Shown here piece by piece: positions 36,261 through 44,052 of a stretch of DNA of 64,000 nucleotides. The stretch covers positions 1 through 64,000 of the forward strand of contig JANQLV010000048.1 of assembly GCA_028280415.1 (NCBI GenBank), read 5' to 3'. The notes below the pieces were generated by a model that did no database searches, was not told the DNA's origin, and saw nothing but the letters and a program-made list of their open reading frames with translations. Positions within the stretch are counted from its first letter, which is position 1, and each line of letters begins with the position of its first letter. The translations under genes and the position numbers were made by a program. This stretch comes from Saprospiraceae bacterium. GTDB lineage: Bacteria > Bacteroidota > Bacteroidia > Chitinophagales > Saprospiraceae.

Positions 36261-37097
36261 TTATAAAAACTGCTTGAGGATGGCTTTTACGGAGTTGAGA
36301 TAAGAGCCTCCGAAAAGGTTGACATGTACCATTAGATAATACAGCTGATAAATGGGAATTCTTTGCTGGAGGCCTGGAAGACAGGGATAAGAAGCCTGAT
36401 AGGCAGTGTAAAATGACTCCGAAAAACCGCCAAAGAGCCGGCTCATTGCCAAATCAAATTCTCTCAGTGAATAACTCACCGAAGGATCGATCAAAACCGC
36501 TGTTCCTTCTTGTGAAACAATAAAGTTTCCGTTCCACAAATCACCGTGAATCAGCGCGGGGGACTCATCCGGGATAAGGTCATTCAACTTTTTAAATAGA
36601 TTGTCAAAGGCGTTCAGGGCAAAAGTATCAATAGCTTGCCTGGATTTAGCCAATTCTATTTGTGGTATCAGCCTTTCCATTATCAGAAAATCTACTCCTT
36701 GCTGATGTTTAGCATTGGATTGCTTTAAAGTACCAATATAATTATCGTGATCCAGGCCAAACATATCCGAGCTGTTTCGATGCAAGGCTGCCAGGTTTTC
36801 GCCGAATTTTTCCCAGAAATCCGGAGCAGGTACTCCCGGAGGGATATATTCCAGAATCAAAAAACTATTTCCCAAACCTATAAGTTCAGGAACTCTTACG
36901 GACAACAGTTTTAGTCCCTTTGCCTCCTTGGCAAACATATCGGCAGCAAAAGAAGCCGTATTTGTTTTTACAAAAAAAGGACCTTTATCAGTAGAAAAAA
37001 GGTAGGCATCATTAATGTCACCACCGTGTACAACTGAAGTATTGTAGACGGTGGCGTCCAGGGTTTGCGCTATTTCATGTTCTAAAGCATGATTCAA
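36261..37097 (-). CDS. Fructosamine kinase family protein
   Basis: 278-aa kinase that would phosphorylate fructosamines or ketosamines on glycated amines, leading to deglycation. It follows the aminoglycoside-kinase fold: VVHGGDINDAYLF (~24-36) as the G-rich loop, PFFVKTNT with the ATP lysine, LILEYIPPG hinge, catalytic loop ALIHGDLWNGNFIVSQEG (~186-203) and metal Asp in VLIDPSVSYSLREFDLAM. The only plausible start is TTG at 37097 (MNHALEHEIAQTLD); no ATG is in frame nearby. It lies 21 bp behind the LytTR regulator on the same strand. Confidence 0.85.
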   Translation of the reverse strand: MNHALEHEIAQTLDATVYNTSVVHGGDINDAYLFSTDKGPFFVKTNTASFAADMFAKEAKGLKLLSVRVPELIGLGNSFLILEYIPPGVPAPDFWEKFGENLAALHRNSSDMFGLDHDNYIGTLKQSNAKHQQGVDFLIMERLIPQIELAKSRQAIDTFALNAFDNLFKKLNDLIPDESPALIHGDLWNGNFIVSQEGTAVLIDPSVSYSLREFDLAMSRLFGGFSESFYTAYQASYPCLPGLQQRIPIYQLYYLMVHVNLFGGSYLNSVKAILKQFL

Positions 37098-37118
37098 GGA
37101 TATAGCTGATTTGCGGGA

Positions 37119-37847
37119 TTATAATCTGTTTTTATTGATAATATTGAGCAGCTCGTCCCGGTAATTTTTACCAACGGGGAGATGTTTCGCCTGGCCTTTT
37201 TCCATTACCTCGACCATATTGCCCACAATGGCATTGATTTTATTCATATTGACAATATAGGAACGATGAATTCGCTTGAAGATAGTATCCGGCAGCTTTT
37301 CTTCCAGGCTTTTCATCGTTTGCAAAGTGATGATTCGATTATTGTCCTGTCGGATAATCACATAATCTTTAAGACCTTCGATGTAGATGATCTCTTCGTA
37401 GGATACCTTGATTAATTTTTTATCTGCTTTTACAAAAATAAAATTAGGATCATCACTACTTGCAATTGTAGCAGCATTATCTTTTCTCTGTAACTCTATT
37501 TGCTCTACTGCTTTATTAACTGCTTTCATAAATCGTTCGAGAGAAATAGGCTTGAGTAAGTAATCAATCGCATTGAGTTCAAAGCCCTCGATAGCATAAT
37601 TGGCATAAGCTGTAGTAAAAATAACCAGCGGTGGATTGGAAAGCGTTTTCAGAAAATCCGTACCGGTCAGTTGTGGCATCTGGATGTCCAGAAACATCAG
37701 ATCAATATCGTGGTTTTTTAATGCTTCATTGGCTTCCAAAGCATTATTACAGCGTTTGACAAGATTTAATTCCGGTATCTTCTCAATATAGGTTTCCAAT
37801 ACATCAAGAGCAAGAGGTTCGTCATCAACGATAATTACGTTTATCAT
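37119..37847 (-). CDS. LytTR-type response regulator
   Basis: 242-aa two-component regulator. The receiver domain (~1-120) has acidic DD near the N-terminus (IVDDEPLALD), the phospho-accepting Asp in LMFLDIQMPQLTGTDF (~55) and the conserved Lys in DYLLKPISLERF (~105). The C-terminal LytTR DNA-binding domain (~140-242) includes IYIEGLKDYVIIRQ and FKRIHRSYIVNMNKI. It is encoded 55 bp behind its probable partner histidine kinase. Target genes are not visible; the fructosamine kinase gene follows directly. Confidence 0.92.
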   Translation of the reverse strand: MINVIIVDDEPLALDVLETYIEKIPELNLVKRCNNALEANEALKNHDIDLMFLDIQMPQLTGTDFLKTLSNPPLVIFTTAYANYAIEGFELNAIDYLLKPISLERFMKAVNKAVEQIELQRKDNAATIASSDDPNFIFVKADKKLIKVSYEEIIYIEGLKDYVIIRQDNNRIITLQTMKSLEEKLPDTIFKRIHRSYIVNMNKINAIVGNMVEVMEKGQAKHLPVGKNYRDELLNIINKNRL

Positions 37848-37902
37848 ATTTGTGAGAGTTGGTTTAAAAAGCGATTAAGTTTCATGTTTTAGCAATTCCG
37901 AC

Positions 37903-38961
37903 TTAAATAGTAAGATCAAGTTTTAGATTGACCGCATAAGTGTTCGGATTATCCTTAATATCCAAATTATAGTGGTTAGGATACAAAAGATTCAGACGAC
38001 GACGTACGTTTACCAGACCAATCCCTCCACTTCGTCGATGTTCAATAGCGGGAAGTTTCTCTGCTTTGCTATTTTCAATATAGAAATCGACACTCCCTTC
38101 GCTGACTTCCATTTCGATATTCACAAAACCCTGGGAGATTTGATTATTCAGTCCGTGTTTAAAACTATTTTCCAAAAAGGGAATGAACATTAAAGGAGCG
38201 ATCTTTTGATTCGTTACATTTCCTTTTACAGTAAAATCAATTTGTACGTTTTTACCCTGTCTTAGCCTTTCCAGATCGAGGTAATTGCGAATATAACTGA
38301 CCTCTTTACTCAAAAGTACTCTTTTTTCATTACACTCATAAAGCATATAGCGCATCATTTCAGATAATTTGATCACAATTTCAGGTGCTTTATCGGATTT
38401 CTTAAGGGTCAGGGCATACAGATTGTTCAACGTATTGAAAAGGAAGTGCGGGTTGATCTGTGATTTCAAAAACTTAAGCTCTGATTGCATCGTTTGGGTT
38501 TGCAATTCCCGTCGATCTCTCTGATAACGGACCCAGTCAGAAATGATTTTTAAAATGGTGGATGATCCGGCGATAATAAATGTCGACAAAAAGGTTAGAT
38601 TCTGATTCAGAATCAGGGCATTTTGCATTCCGGGAAAATAGCTGAGCAAAAAGTACAATACGAAGATTTTGATGGGCGTCAAAATCAATACCGATAAAAC
38701 CAGTAATATGCAATAAAGGATAAATTTCTTGTCATTCAGATAGTTGGGAATGAGATAAAATAGGTTAAAATAGACAATGAGCGCGAAAAACAGCAGATTA
38801 ATCGATTCTATAATTATTGAATAGCCCAGACTAAGCTCACCTCCATCTGTCCGTACCATAGCAATCAGGAAAACCAACCAAAAGATCGCATGATATACAA
38901 CTCTTTTGGAAAAAAATCCCATCACTAGCGGTATTATATTTTTCCGGGATACTGAATCCAT
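37903..38961 (-). CDS. LytS-type sensor histidine kinase
   Basis: 352-aa inner-membrane kinase. Four hydrophobic segments occupy residues ~15-140. A short coiled coil (SDWVRYQRDRRELQTQT) leads to the His_kinase domain, with the phospho-accepting His in LKSQINPHFLFNTLNNLYAL (~175), and a HATPase_c-like part with FLENSFKHGLNNQ (N box) and RRSGGIGLVNVRRRLNLLY (G box). No extracellular sensor domain is present, so the signal is probably sensed within the membrane. It pairs with the LytTR regulator downstream. Confidence 0.92.
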   Translation of the reverse strand: MDSVSRKNIIPLVMGFFSKRVVYHAIFWLVFLIAMVRTDGGELSLGYSIIIESINLLFFALIVYFNLFYLIPNYLNDKKFILYCILLVLSVLILTPIKIFVLYFLLSYFPGMQNALILNQNLTFLSTFIIAGSSTILKIISDWVRYQRDRRELQTQTMQSELKFLKSQINPHFLFNTLNNLYALTLKKSDKAPEIVIKLSEMMRYMLYECNEKRVLLSKEVSYIRNYLDLERLRQGKNVQIDFTVKGNVTNQKIAPLMFIPFLENSFKHGLNNQISQGFVNIEMEVSEGSVDFYIENSKAEKLPAIEHRRSGGIGLVNVRRRLNLLYPNHYNLDIKDNPNTYAVNLKLDLTI

Positions 38962-39306
38962 ATTTTGCTTTATATTACGAGTTTTACTTTAAAGCTTCTG
39001 CAATAAAATGAAACCAAGTGAAAAGAAAAAAGATTTTCGATAAAAATCTGATTCGAGGGGAGGAATCTGACTTGGCTACTGTTCAGCTTTATAAAACTCA
39101 GGTCTGGCCTGGCTTTTTGAACCTATCATTTTCTATACTACAGAACCGCTTTAAAACCTGATTAGTGTTTTTGGGCGATCATTATCATTTGGCGATGACC
39201 GACTATATAATAAGAATCGATCCCGTCTACATATCCAGTTATTTCTGCGCATCAAATCGAAATTCTTTGTACTTTTGCAAATCTTTTGATAATCCTCTTT
39301 TACATA
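38962..39306. other. Intergenic region with a candidate -7 box
   Basis: This spacer separates the divergent kinase and the queD side. TACTTTTG at 39270-39277, followed by CAAA, matches TAnnTTTG on the plus strand and could start a transcript that covers the small reading frame at 39307 and queD-folE. No convincing TTG is placed upstream of it. Nothing else was recognised. Confidence 0.35.
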
Positions 39307-39496
39307 ATGTTCAAGAGTAATAAACTTTAAAAGATTTTGGGTAGCACTGCAAAAAAGCAGTACCCGGTTACTTAACCCAAGTAGCGATGAAGGAGCGGGA
39401 ATAAGGAGCATTTTGATAGAAAGCCTTGATTTTATAACAAAACTAGATGCATTTTCTCTCTTCAAGAATGAATCGCAACTTGAATTACTTAAATGA
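39307..39496 (+). CDS. Small reading frame with apparent +1 frameshift (CTT-T-AAA)
   Basis: ATG 39307 opens MFKSNKL and meets TAA at 39328-39330. Skipping the T at 39328 continues as KRFWVALQKSSTRLLNP, then GAGIRSILIESLDFITKLDA, ending QLELLK at TGA 39494-39496. The joined 61-62-residue product looks like a soluble, partly helical protein, whereas the second frame alone has no ATG, GTG or TTG start at its beginning. The site CTT TAA is of the same form as the CUU UGA +1 slip of prfB, but no Shine-Dalgarno-like stimulator is seen upstream. It could equally be a broken gene or an assembly error. Family not recognised. It ends 6 bp before queD. Confidence 0.4.
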
Positions 39497-39502
39497 TAGC
39501 GA

Positions 39503-39913
39503 ATGGTATATATCACTAGAAGAGAACGGTTCAACGCTGCGCATAAATTATGGGTAGATGAATGGAGTGATGAACGAAATTTAGATACTTTTGGTAAATG
39601 CGCAAATATTAATTGGCATGGACATAATTACCATCTCTTTGTCACGGTAAAAGGGAGTCCTGATCCGGTTACCGGTTTTATAGTGGATGTAAAACAACTC
39701 AGTAAAATAATCAAAGAGGTGGTCATTGAGAAGCTCGATCATCGAAATCTGAATTTGGATGTCGACTTTATTCCGAAAGGTACACAACCAACAACGGAGA
39801 ATCTGGTTATACTTATATGGCAACAGTTGTTACCACATATCAAGGGCTGCGAGTTGCATTGTGTAAAACTTTTTGAAACCGAAAATATTTATGCCGAATA
39901 TTATGGCGAATAA
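39503..39913 (+). CDS. queD: 6-carboxy-tetrahydropterin synthase / PTPS family (QueD)
   Basis: 136-aa enzyme that converts dihydroneopterin triphosphate to 6-carboxy-5,6,7,8-tetrahydropterin on the way to preQ0/queuosine; some homologues make 6-pyruvoyl-tetrahydropterin. Zinc ligands are His in FNAAHKLW (~14) and the two His of WHGHNYH (~40-42), with the catalytic Cys in [10 protein letters not shown] (~33). DHRNLNLDV and PTTENL (~95) complete the family pattern. GTP cyclohydrolase I, which makes its substrate, is encoded 26 bp downstream, so the operon is logical. Confidence 0.9.
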   Translation: MVYITRRERFNAAHKLWVDEWSDERNLDTFGKCANINWHGHNYHLFVTVKGSPDPVTGFIVDVKQLSKIIKEVVIEKLDHRNLNLDVDFIPKGTQPTTENLVILIWQQLLPHIKGCELHCVKLFETENIYAEYYGE

Positions 39914-39939
39914 TTCTCCTAATTAATCATTCACCAAAC

Positions 39940-40536
39940 ATGTCCTACAGCAAAGCGGAGCATTACTCAGAGAAAACTACTAAGTCACTTATCAAAAAAT
40001 ACGATACCATCCTTAAGGAACTGGGGGAAGATCCCGAACGCGAAGGCTTAATAAAAACGCCTGAACGTGTAGCCAAGGCGATGCAGTTTTTAACCCACGG
40101 ATACGATTTGGATGCCCATGAAATCCTGAAATCTGCTATGTTTAAGGAGGATTATAGCGAAATGGTGATCGTAAAAGATATAGAGCTTTATTCGCTTTGT
40201 GAGCATCACATGCTGCCTTTTTTTGGGAAAGCTCATATCGCCTATATTCCAAACGGATATATTGTAGGTTTGAGCAAGATGCCTCGAATAGTTGATGTTT
40301 ATGCCCGGCGACTGCAAGTTCAGGAGCGCTTAACGGATCAAATACTCCATTGTATTCAGAATACGCTGAAACCATTGGGCGTAGCGGTAGTGATCGAAGC
40401 TCAGCATTTGTGTATGATGATGCGAGGCGTGCAGAAGCAAAACTCCAGCACCACTACTTCCGCTTTTACCGGAGAGTTTCAGAAAGTGGAAACGCGTAGT
40501 GAGTTTTTACAATTGATTTCTTCAAAGCTATCCTAA
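39940..40536 (+). CDS. folE: GTP cyclohydrolase I
   Basis: 198-aa enzyme converting GTP to 7,8-dihydroneopterin triphosphate for folate and 7-deazaguanine synthesis. Residues ~29-45 have the [20 protein letters not shown] signature. Zinc binding is by Cys/His in [19 protein letters not shown] (~86-104) and by the second Cys in [20 protein letters not shown] (~149-168), and [20 protein letters not shown] lies between them. It sits between queD and fabD with short gaps (26 and 25 bp), so all three are likely one transcript. Confidence 0.95.
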   Translation: MSYSKAEHYSEKTTKSLIKKYDTILKELGEDPEREGLIKTPERVAKAMQFLTHGYDLDAHEILKSAMFKEDYSEMVIVKDIELYSLCEHHMLPFFGKAHIAYIPNGYIVGLSKMPRIVDVYARRLQVQERLTDQILHCIQNTLKPLGVAVVIEAQHLCMMMRGVQKQNSSTTTSAFTGEFQKVETRSEFLQLISSKLS

Positions 40537-40561
40537 TTATTTTTCTAACAAAAACTAAGTA

Positions 40562-41440
40562 ATGACTGCATTTGTATTTCCTGGTCAGGGGGCACAATTC
40601 GAAGGCATGGGTAAAGACATGTACGAGTCCTCCGATAAAGCAAAAGATTTATTCACTCAGGCGGATGACATTTTAGGCTATGCAATTTCGGATGTGATGT
40701 TCCATGGAACGGCCGAAGATTTGAAAGCAACTAAAATTACTCAACCTGCCATTTTTATACATTCCATTATTCGTTCAAGAATAGCAGAAACGGAGCTTGT
40801 TCCTAAAGCTGTAGCCGGTCATTCATTGGGGGAGTTTTCTGCCTTGGTCGCTGCTAATGTGTTTTCTTTTGAAGATGGATTGCGCCTGGTACAAAAAAGA
40901 GCTTTGGCAATGCAAAAAGCTTGTGAAGCAGTAGAGGGTACAATGGCCGCAATTCTGGGAATGGAAGATGCAAAAGTAGAGGAAATCTGCGCAGCCATTG
41001 ACGAAGTGGTAGTTCCGGCAAACTATAATACCAACGGGCAATTGGTAATCTCCGGAAGCCTGGCAGGTATTGATACAGCCGTAGAACAACTAAAAGAAGC
41101 CGGTGCCAGAAAAGCGATTGTGTTACAAGTAGGAGGTGCTTTTCATTCACCTCTGATGGCGCCTGCAAAAGATGAGCTCAAGGCAGCTATTGAAGCGACT
41201 ACCTTTAATAGTCCCTCTTGTCCAGTCTATCAGAATGTAAACGCTCAACCGACTACCGAACCCGATCAAATCAAGCAAAATCTTATTGATCAATTAACTG
41301 CACCGGTTCGCTGGACCCAAACAATTCAAAATATGGCTGCAGACGGGATCAATGAATTTAAAGAAGTTGGCGGTAATGGCAAGGTATTACGCGGACTGAT
41401 CCTGAAAGTAGATCGAAGCCTGCAAGTCACGCCTTTGTAA
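40562..41440 (+). CDS. fabD: Malonyl-CoA:ACP transacylase
   Basis: 292-aa enzyme that loads malonyl groups from CoA to acyl carrier protein for fatty-acid synthesis. FVFPGQGAQFEGMGKDMY at the N-terminus, the nucleophile elbow VAGHSLGEFSALVAA (Ser ~90), the Arg-containing LRLVQKRALAMQ (~110), GAFHSPLMAPA with the catalytic His (~198) and VGGNGKVLRGLI at the C-terminus all match FabD. It is the third gene of the queD-folE-fabD run and is followed by a strong hairpin. Confidence 0.95.
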   Translation: MTAFVFPGQGAQFEGMGKDMYESSDKAKDLFTQADDILGYAISDVMFHGTAEDLKATKITQPAIFIHSIIRSRIAETELVPKAVAGHSLGEFSALVAANVFSFEDGLRLVQKRALAMQKACEAVEGTMAAILGMEDAKVEEICAAIDEVVVPANYNTNGQLVISGSLAGIDTAVEQLKEAGARKAIVLQVGGAFHSPLMAPAKDELKAAIEATTFNSPSCPVYQNVNAQPTTEPDQIKQNLIDQLTAPVRWTQTIQNMAADGINEFKEVGGNGKVLRGLILKVDRSLQVTPL

Positions 41441-41468
41441 AGTCTATTTCTAAACTTAAATGTATACA

Positions 41469-41506
41469 GGAGAGGTATCAGGTACAATTGTATTTGATAC
41501 CTCTCC
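41469..41506 (+). terminator. Hairpin behind fabD
   Basis: GGAGAGGTATCA (41469-41480) and TGATACCTCTCC (41495-41506) form a perfect 12-bp stem with a 14-base loop. No run of T follows at once, so it may act as an mRNA-stabilising end or a Rho-independent terminator of poor form. Confidence 0.55.
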
Positions 41507-41590
41507 CTAGCGATTTTCCAGGGACATATATTCAACTGTATCGATAAACATCCTTTTATCTTTAGTCCCTTCTGTAGTCAATACTTTTCT

Positions 41591-41932
41591 TTAGCACCTG
41601 ATCTTAATTATTCTGCCATTTTTATCAAAAGTGATTCTATAATCCTCTTTGATAGAATAATCATAATTTTTTATAAACACTCTTATCTTATCATTAACCT
41701 CCCGCTCTGGCATTCTATTTAGCACATGATCTCCATCATCTTCAATGAAGCAGGTTTAAAATATTCATCTCCTTGATCTATTTCCATCTTATTGTGTAAA
41801 ATAAAGGGTTCATCCTCTGATTTGCACTCTCCCCGGATACGACCTTTCAGCGAGAAAACAGTTTATATCCCCGCAAGTTGTGATCATTTTAAACCATTTG
41901 GAAAACTTGTAGTCATAGGTACATCGAATCAT
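41591..41932 (-). pseudogene. Frameshifted gene remnant of unknown family
   Basis: On the minus strand three successive frames join into one sensible protein. ATG 41932 opens MIRCTYDYKFSKWFKMITTC. After a shift near 41845, GRIRGECKSEDEPFILHNKM appears. After another near 41740, DGDHVLNRMPEREVNDKIRV runs on to FDKNGRIIKIRC and stops at 41591. Each part is protein-like, with continuous logic across both shifts, so I call it a decayed gene; sequencing error is the alternative. I do not know the family. The frame also lacks a convincing signal peptide or upstream promoter. Confidence 0.6.
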
Positions 41933-41982
41933 CAATTCTTGCTGAACTATTCTTAAAAATTAAAGAACTAAATCAACGTAAT

Positions 41983-42945
41983 ATGATACCGAAATTGAAA
42001 ACAATTTTATTTGTTGCAACGCTCTTTTCCCCTTCTTTTTTACTTGCATTGAATATTGATAGCACTGGTTTTGCCGGTGACCATTTTAGTCTGGAAGGCG
42101 CACTGGGCCTTTTCGAAAAAGCAGAATCCCTGGAGGATTTTGAAAAAGAACTCAACACTGAAAACAATTATGTTAACAACCTGGATCTTAATGAAGATGG
42201 TGAAATTGACTATATCCGGGTCATTGATCACCAGGAAGATAATGTACACGCAATTGTTTTACAAGTGCCTTTGGATGAAAAAGAATCTCAGGATATTGCC
42301 GTAATTGAAATTGAAAAAACGAGTGCCAATTCTGCGATGCTGCAAATTATTGGTGATGAAGATGTTTATGGGGAACAAAAAATCGTAGAACCTTATGAAC
42401 TGGAGGAAAAAGAAACCGGAAATGGCCCTATGATCAATCTGGAAACGTATCGGATAATTGTTAATGTATGGGCCTGGCCTAGCGTACGATTTGTATATGC
42501 CCCGGGATATCGTCCTTATGTTTCTCCTTTCGGCTGGCGAGTTTATCCACGTTATTGGCGCCCCTGGAGACCACATCCCTGGAGGTTTTACCATACCAAC
42601 CGGGTTTTTCGACCAAGATGCCAGGTAGTTCGTACACACCGGGTAGTAAGAGCCCGTCAGGTATATACTCCGGTTCGCAGAACGACAACTGTCGTCAGAA
42701 CACGTACCACTTTGGTTAGGAACCAGAATGGAAAAGTAGTAGGCACTCGTACGAAAACGACCAAAACCGTCAGAGGAAATAATGGTAATGTAAAAGCACA
42801 AAAGTCAACAACGAAAACTGTGCGAAAAACGTCGAAGGGGAAAGTGGCGACCAAGAAAAAAACAACCAAAGTTCGGAAAAGTAATAAACGGGGAACAGCG
42901 GCTGGAAAAAAGACAAGCAGAACGACAAAGCGAAAACGACACTAA
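41983..42945 (+). CDS. Exported protein with Arg/His-rich middle and histone-like Lys-rich tail
   Basis: 320-aa protein. Residues 1-~22 form a signal peptide (LFVATLFSPSFLLALN). The first domain (~25-160) is acidic and includes the EF-hand-like loop LDLNEDGEIDYIRVIDHQED (~67-86) and ends NLETYRIIVNVWAWPSVRFV. Residues ~175-235 are rich in Arg, Tyr, Trp and Pro. The C-terminal ~80 residues are repeats of K, T and R (KTTKTVR, KKKTTKVRKSNKR) like histone H1 or AlgP tails. Function unknown; it may bind polyanions such as DNA, LPS or extracellular polysaccharide outside the cytoplasm. It is followed by a good terminator. Confidence 0.7.
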   Translation: MIPKLKTILFVATLFSPSFLLALNIDSTGFAGDHFSLEGALGLFEKAESLEDFEKELNTENNYVNNLDLNEDGEIDYIRVIDHQEDNVHAIVLQVPLDEKESQDIAVIEIEKTSANSAMLQIIGDEDVYGEQKIVEPYELEEKETGNGPMINLETYRIIVNVWAWPSVRFVYAPGYRPYVSPFGWRVYPRYWRPWRPHPWRFYHTNRVFRPRCQVVRTHRVVRARQVYTPVRRTTTVVRTRTTLVRNQNGKVVGTRTKTTKTVRGNNGNVKAQKSTTKTVRKTSKGKVATKKKTTKVRKSNKRGTAAGKKTSRTTKRKRH

Positions 42946-42971
42946 TAGATATCATTGATGAACTGTGTAGA

Positions 42972-43010
42972 GAGCGCTATCGAAGTTTTCAGCTTCTGTG
43001 GCGCTTTTTG
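42972..43010 (+). terminator. Intrinsic terminator
   Basis: GAGCGCTATCGAAG pairs imperfectly with CTTCTGTGGCGCT and is followed by TTTTGTTTTATTTT. It lies about 25 bp behind the Lys-rich-tail protein gene. Confidence 0.6.
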
Positions 43011-43134
43011 TTTTATTTTAAGGCATATTTTACACTTTCTGTCCTTGTCTGTTGGAAAGTATAATATTTTTTTTAAAATTGTAAAGCATAAATGGTTAAA
43101 CATCGAAAACTACATTCTATTCTATTTCTGAGTC

Positions 43135-43698
43135 ATGACATATATTCAACAAAAAATAACGAAAGGTAAGGTTCTGATTGCCGAACCTTTTATGCTGGAT
43201 CCGAATTTTAAAAGAGGCGTCGTATTGCTGTGTGAACATGAAAAAGAGGGGAGCATTGGCTTTATCCTGAATAAATCACTCGATATGCAGATCAATGAAT
43301 TGATTGCCGATTTTCCCAAATTTGAATCTACGGTTTACTATGGCGGGCCAGTGCAGAAGGATACCATTCACTATATTCATAATGTTGGTCAATTGCTCGA
43401 TGACAGTACCCAGGTCTGTCCCGGAGTATATTGGGGAGGGGATTTCGAAAAACTGAAATTCCTTGTTGAATCCCAACTGGTGGAACCCAAAAATATTCGC
43501 TTTTTTATTGGATATTCCGGTTGGTCCGAAGGACAATTGGATGGCGAGATGGAACTGGGCTCCTGGGTTCTTGGAGATATGGATGCCAACTACCTTTTCA
43601 AAAACAAACCACAAACCCTTTGGAAAAAGGTACTTCAAAATAAAGGAAACACCTTTTCGGTCATTGCACAAATGCCCGATGGAGTTAGCTTTAATTAG
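43135..43698 (+). CDS. YqgE/AlgH family protein
   Basis: 187-aa cytoplasmic protein of the YqgE/AlgH family (UPF0301). GKVLIAEPFMLDPNFKRGVVL (~9-29), EGSIGFILNKSL (~40-51), VYYGGPVQKDTIHYIHN (~66-82) and FFIGYSGWSEGQLDGEM (~122-138) are the conserved blocks. Its biochemical function has not been settled; in Pseudomonas AlgH affects gene expression. Monocistronic here. Confidence 0.9.
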   Translation: MTYIQQKITKGKVLIAEPFMLDPNFKRGVVLLCEHEKEGSIGFILNKSLDMQINELIADFPKFESTVYYGGPVQKDTIHYIHNVGQLLDDSTQVCPGVYWGGDFEKLKFLVESQLVEPKNIRFFIGYSGWSEGQLDGEMELGSWVLGDMDANYLFKNKPQTLWKKVLQNKGNTFSVIAQMPDGVSFN

Positions 43699-44052
43699 AA
43701 CGGAAACTTAAGCGGATATTCATTTGCCACTGTTTGCAATTTTTTAGCTGCCTTTCTATCTTTATTACCTTTTGCCCGTTAATATTTATATTTCCTTTTC
43801 CTCATATTTACAATTCTGACAATTTTGAATACAGCGCCTCGTATAGTTTTGCAGGGCACTGAATGCCAGTAGCTTGCAGGATTTTGGTTTCAAATTCCAG
43901 GCTTACTTTTTATCATTTCATAACTAAAATTATGTTCTCTAAAAGCACAATACCCAAAATTTTGTGCGAACTTTGCGCTACTTCATAAATGTTATATCCC
44001 CAAAACTACTGAAGTATTAATAATTGATTTTTTGAAAATTGTGTAAACAGGT
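43699..44052. other. Intergenic region without a recognised feature
   Basis: 354 bp between yqgE and the ABC-F gene. A minus-strand frame of about 35 codons near 43790-43895 encodes a few Cys (CIQNCQNCKYEEKE) but has no ATG and I do not accept it as a gene. GAACTTTG at 43968-43975 is a near match to a -7 box for the ABC-F gene. Confidence 0.35.

Noticed and set aside
39151-39534. A 127-codon open frame on the minus strand
   Set aside because: It lies opposite the small plus-strand frame and the queD start, has no domain and would cover the queD promoter side; its openness is explained by the composition of the opposite strand.
40562-41440. FabD as part of a polyketide cluster
   Set aside because: No ketosynthase or carrier-protein genes nearby; a standalone housekeeping transacylase explains it.
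42259-42801. A 180-codon minus-strand frame opposite the Lys-rich-tail protein
   Set aside because: It is the complement of a repetitive K/R/T-coding region, contains improbable composition and has no start context; the plus-strand gene has a signal peptide and terminator.
43790-43895. Short Cys-containing frame on the minus strand
   Set aside because: About 35 codons, no ATG, no recognised family, and surrounded by unrelated sequence.
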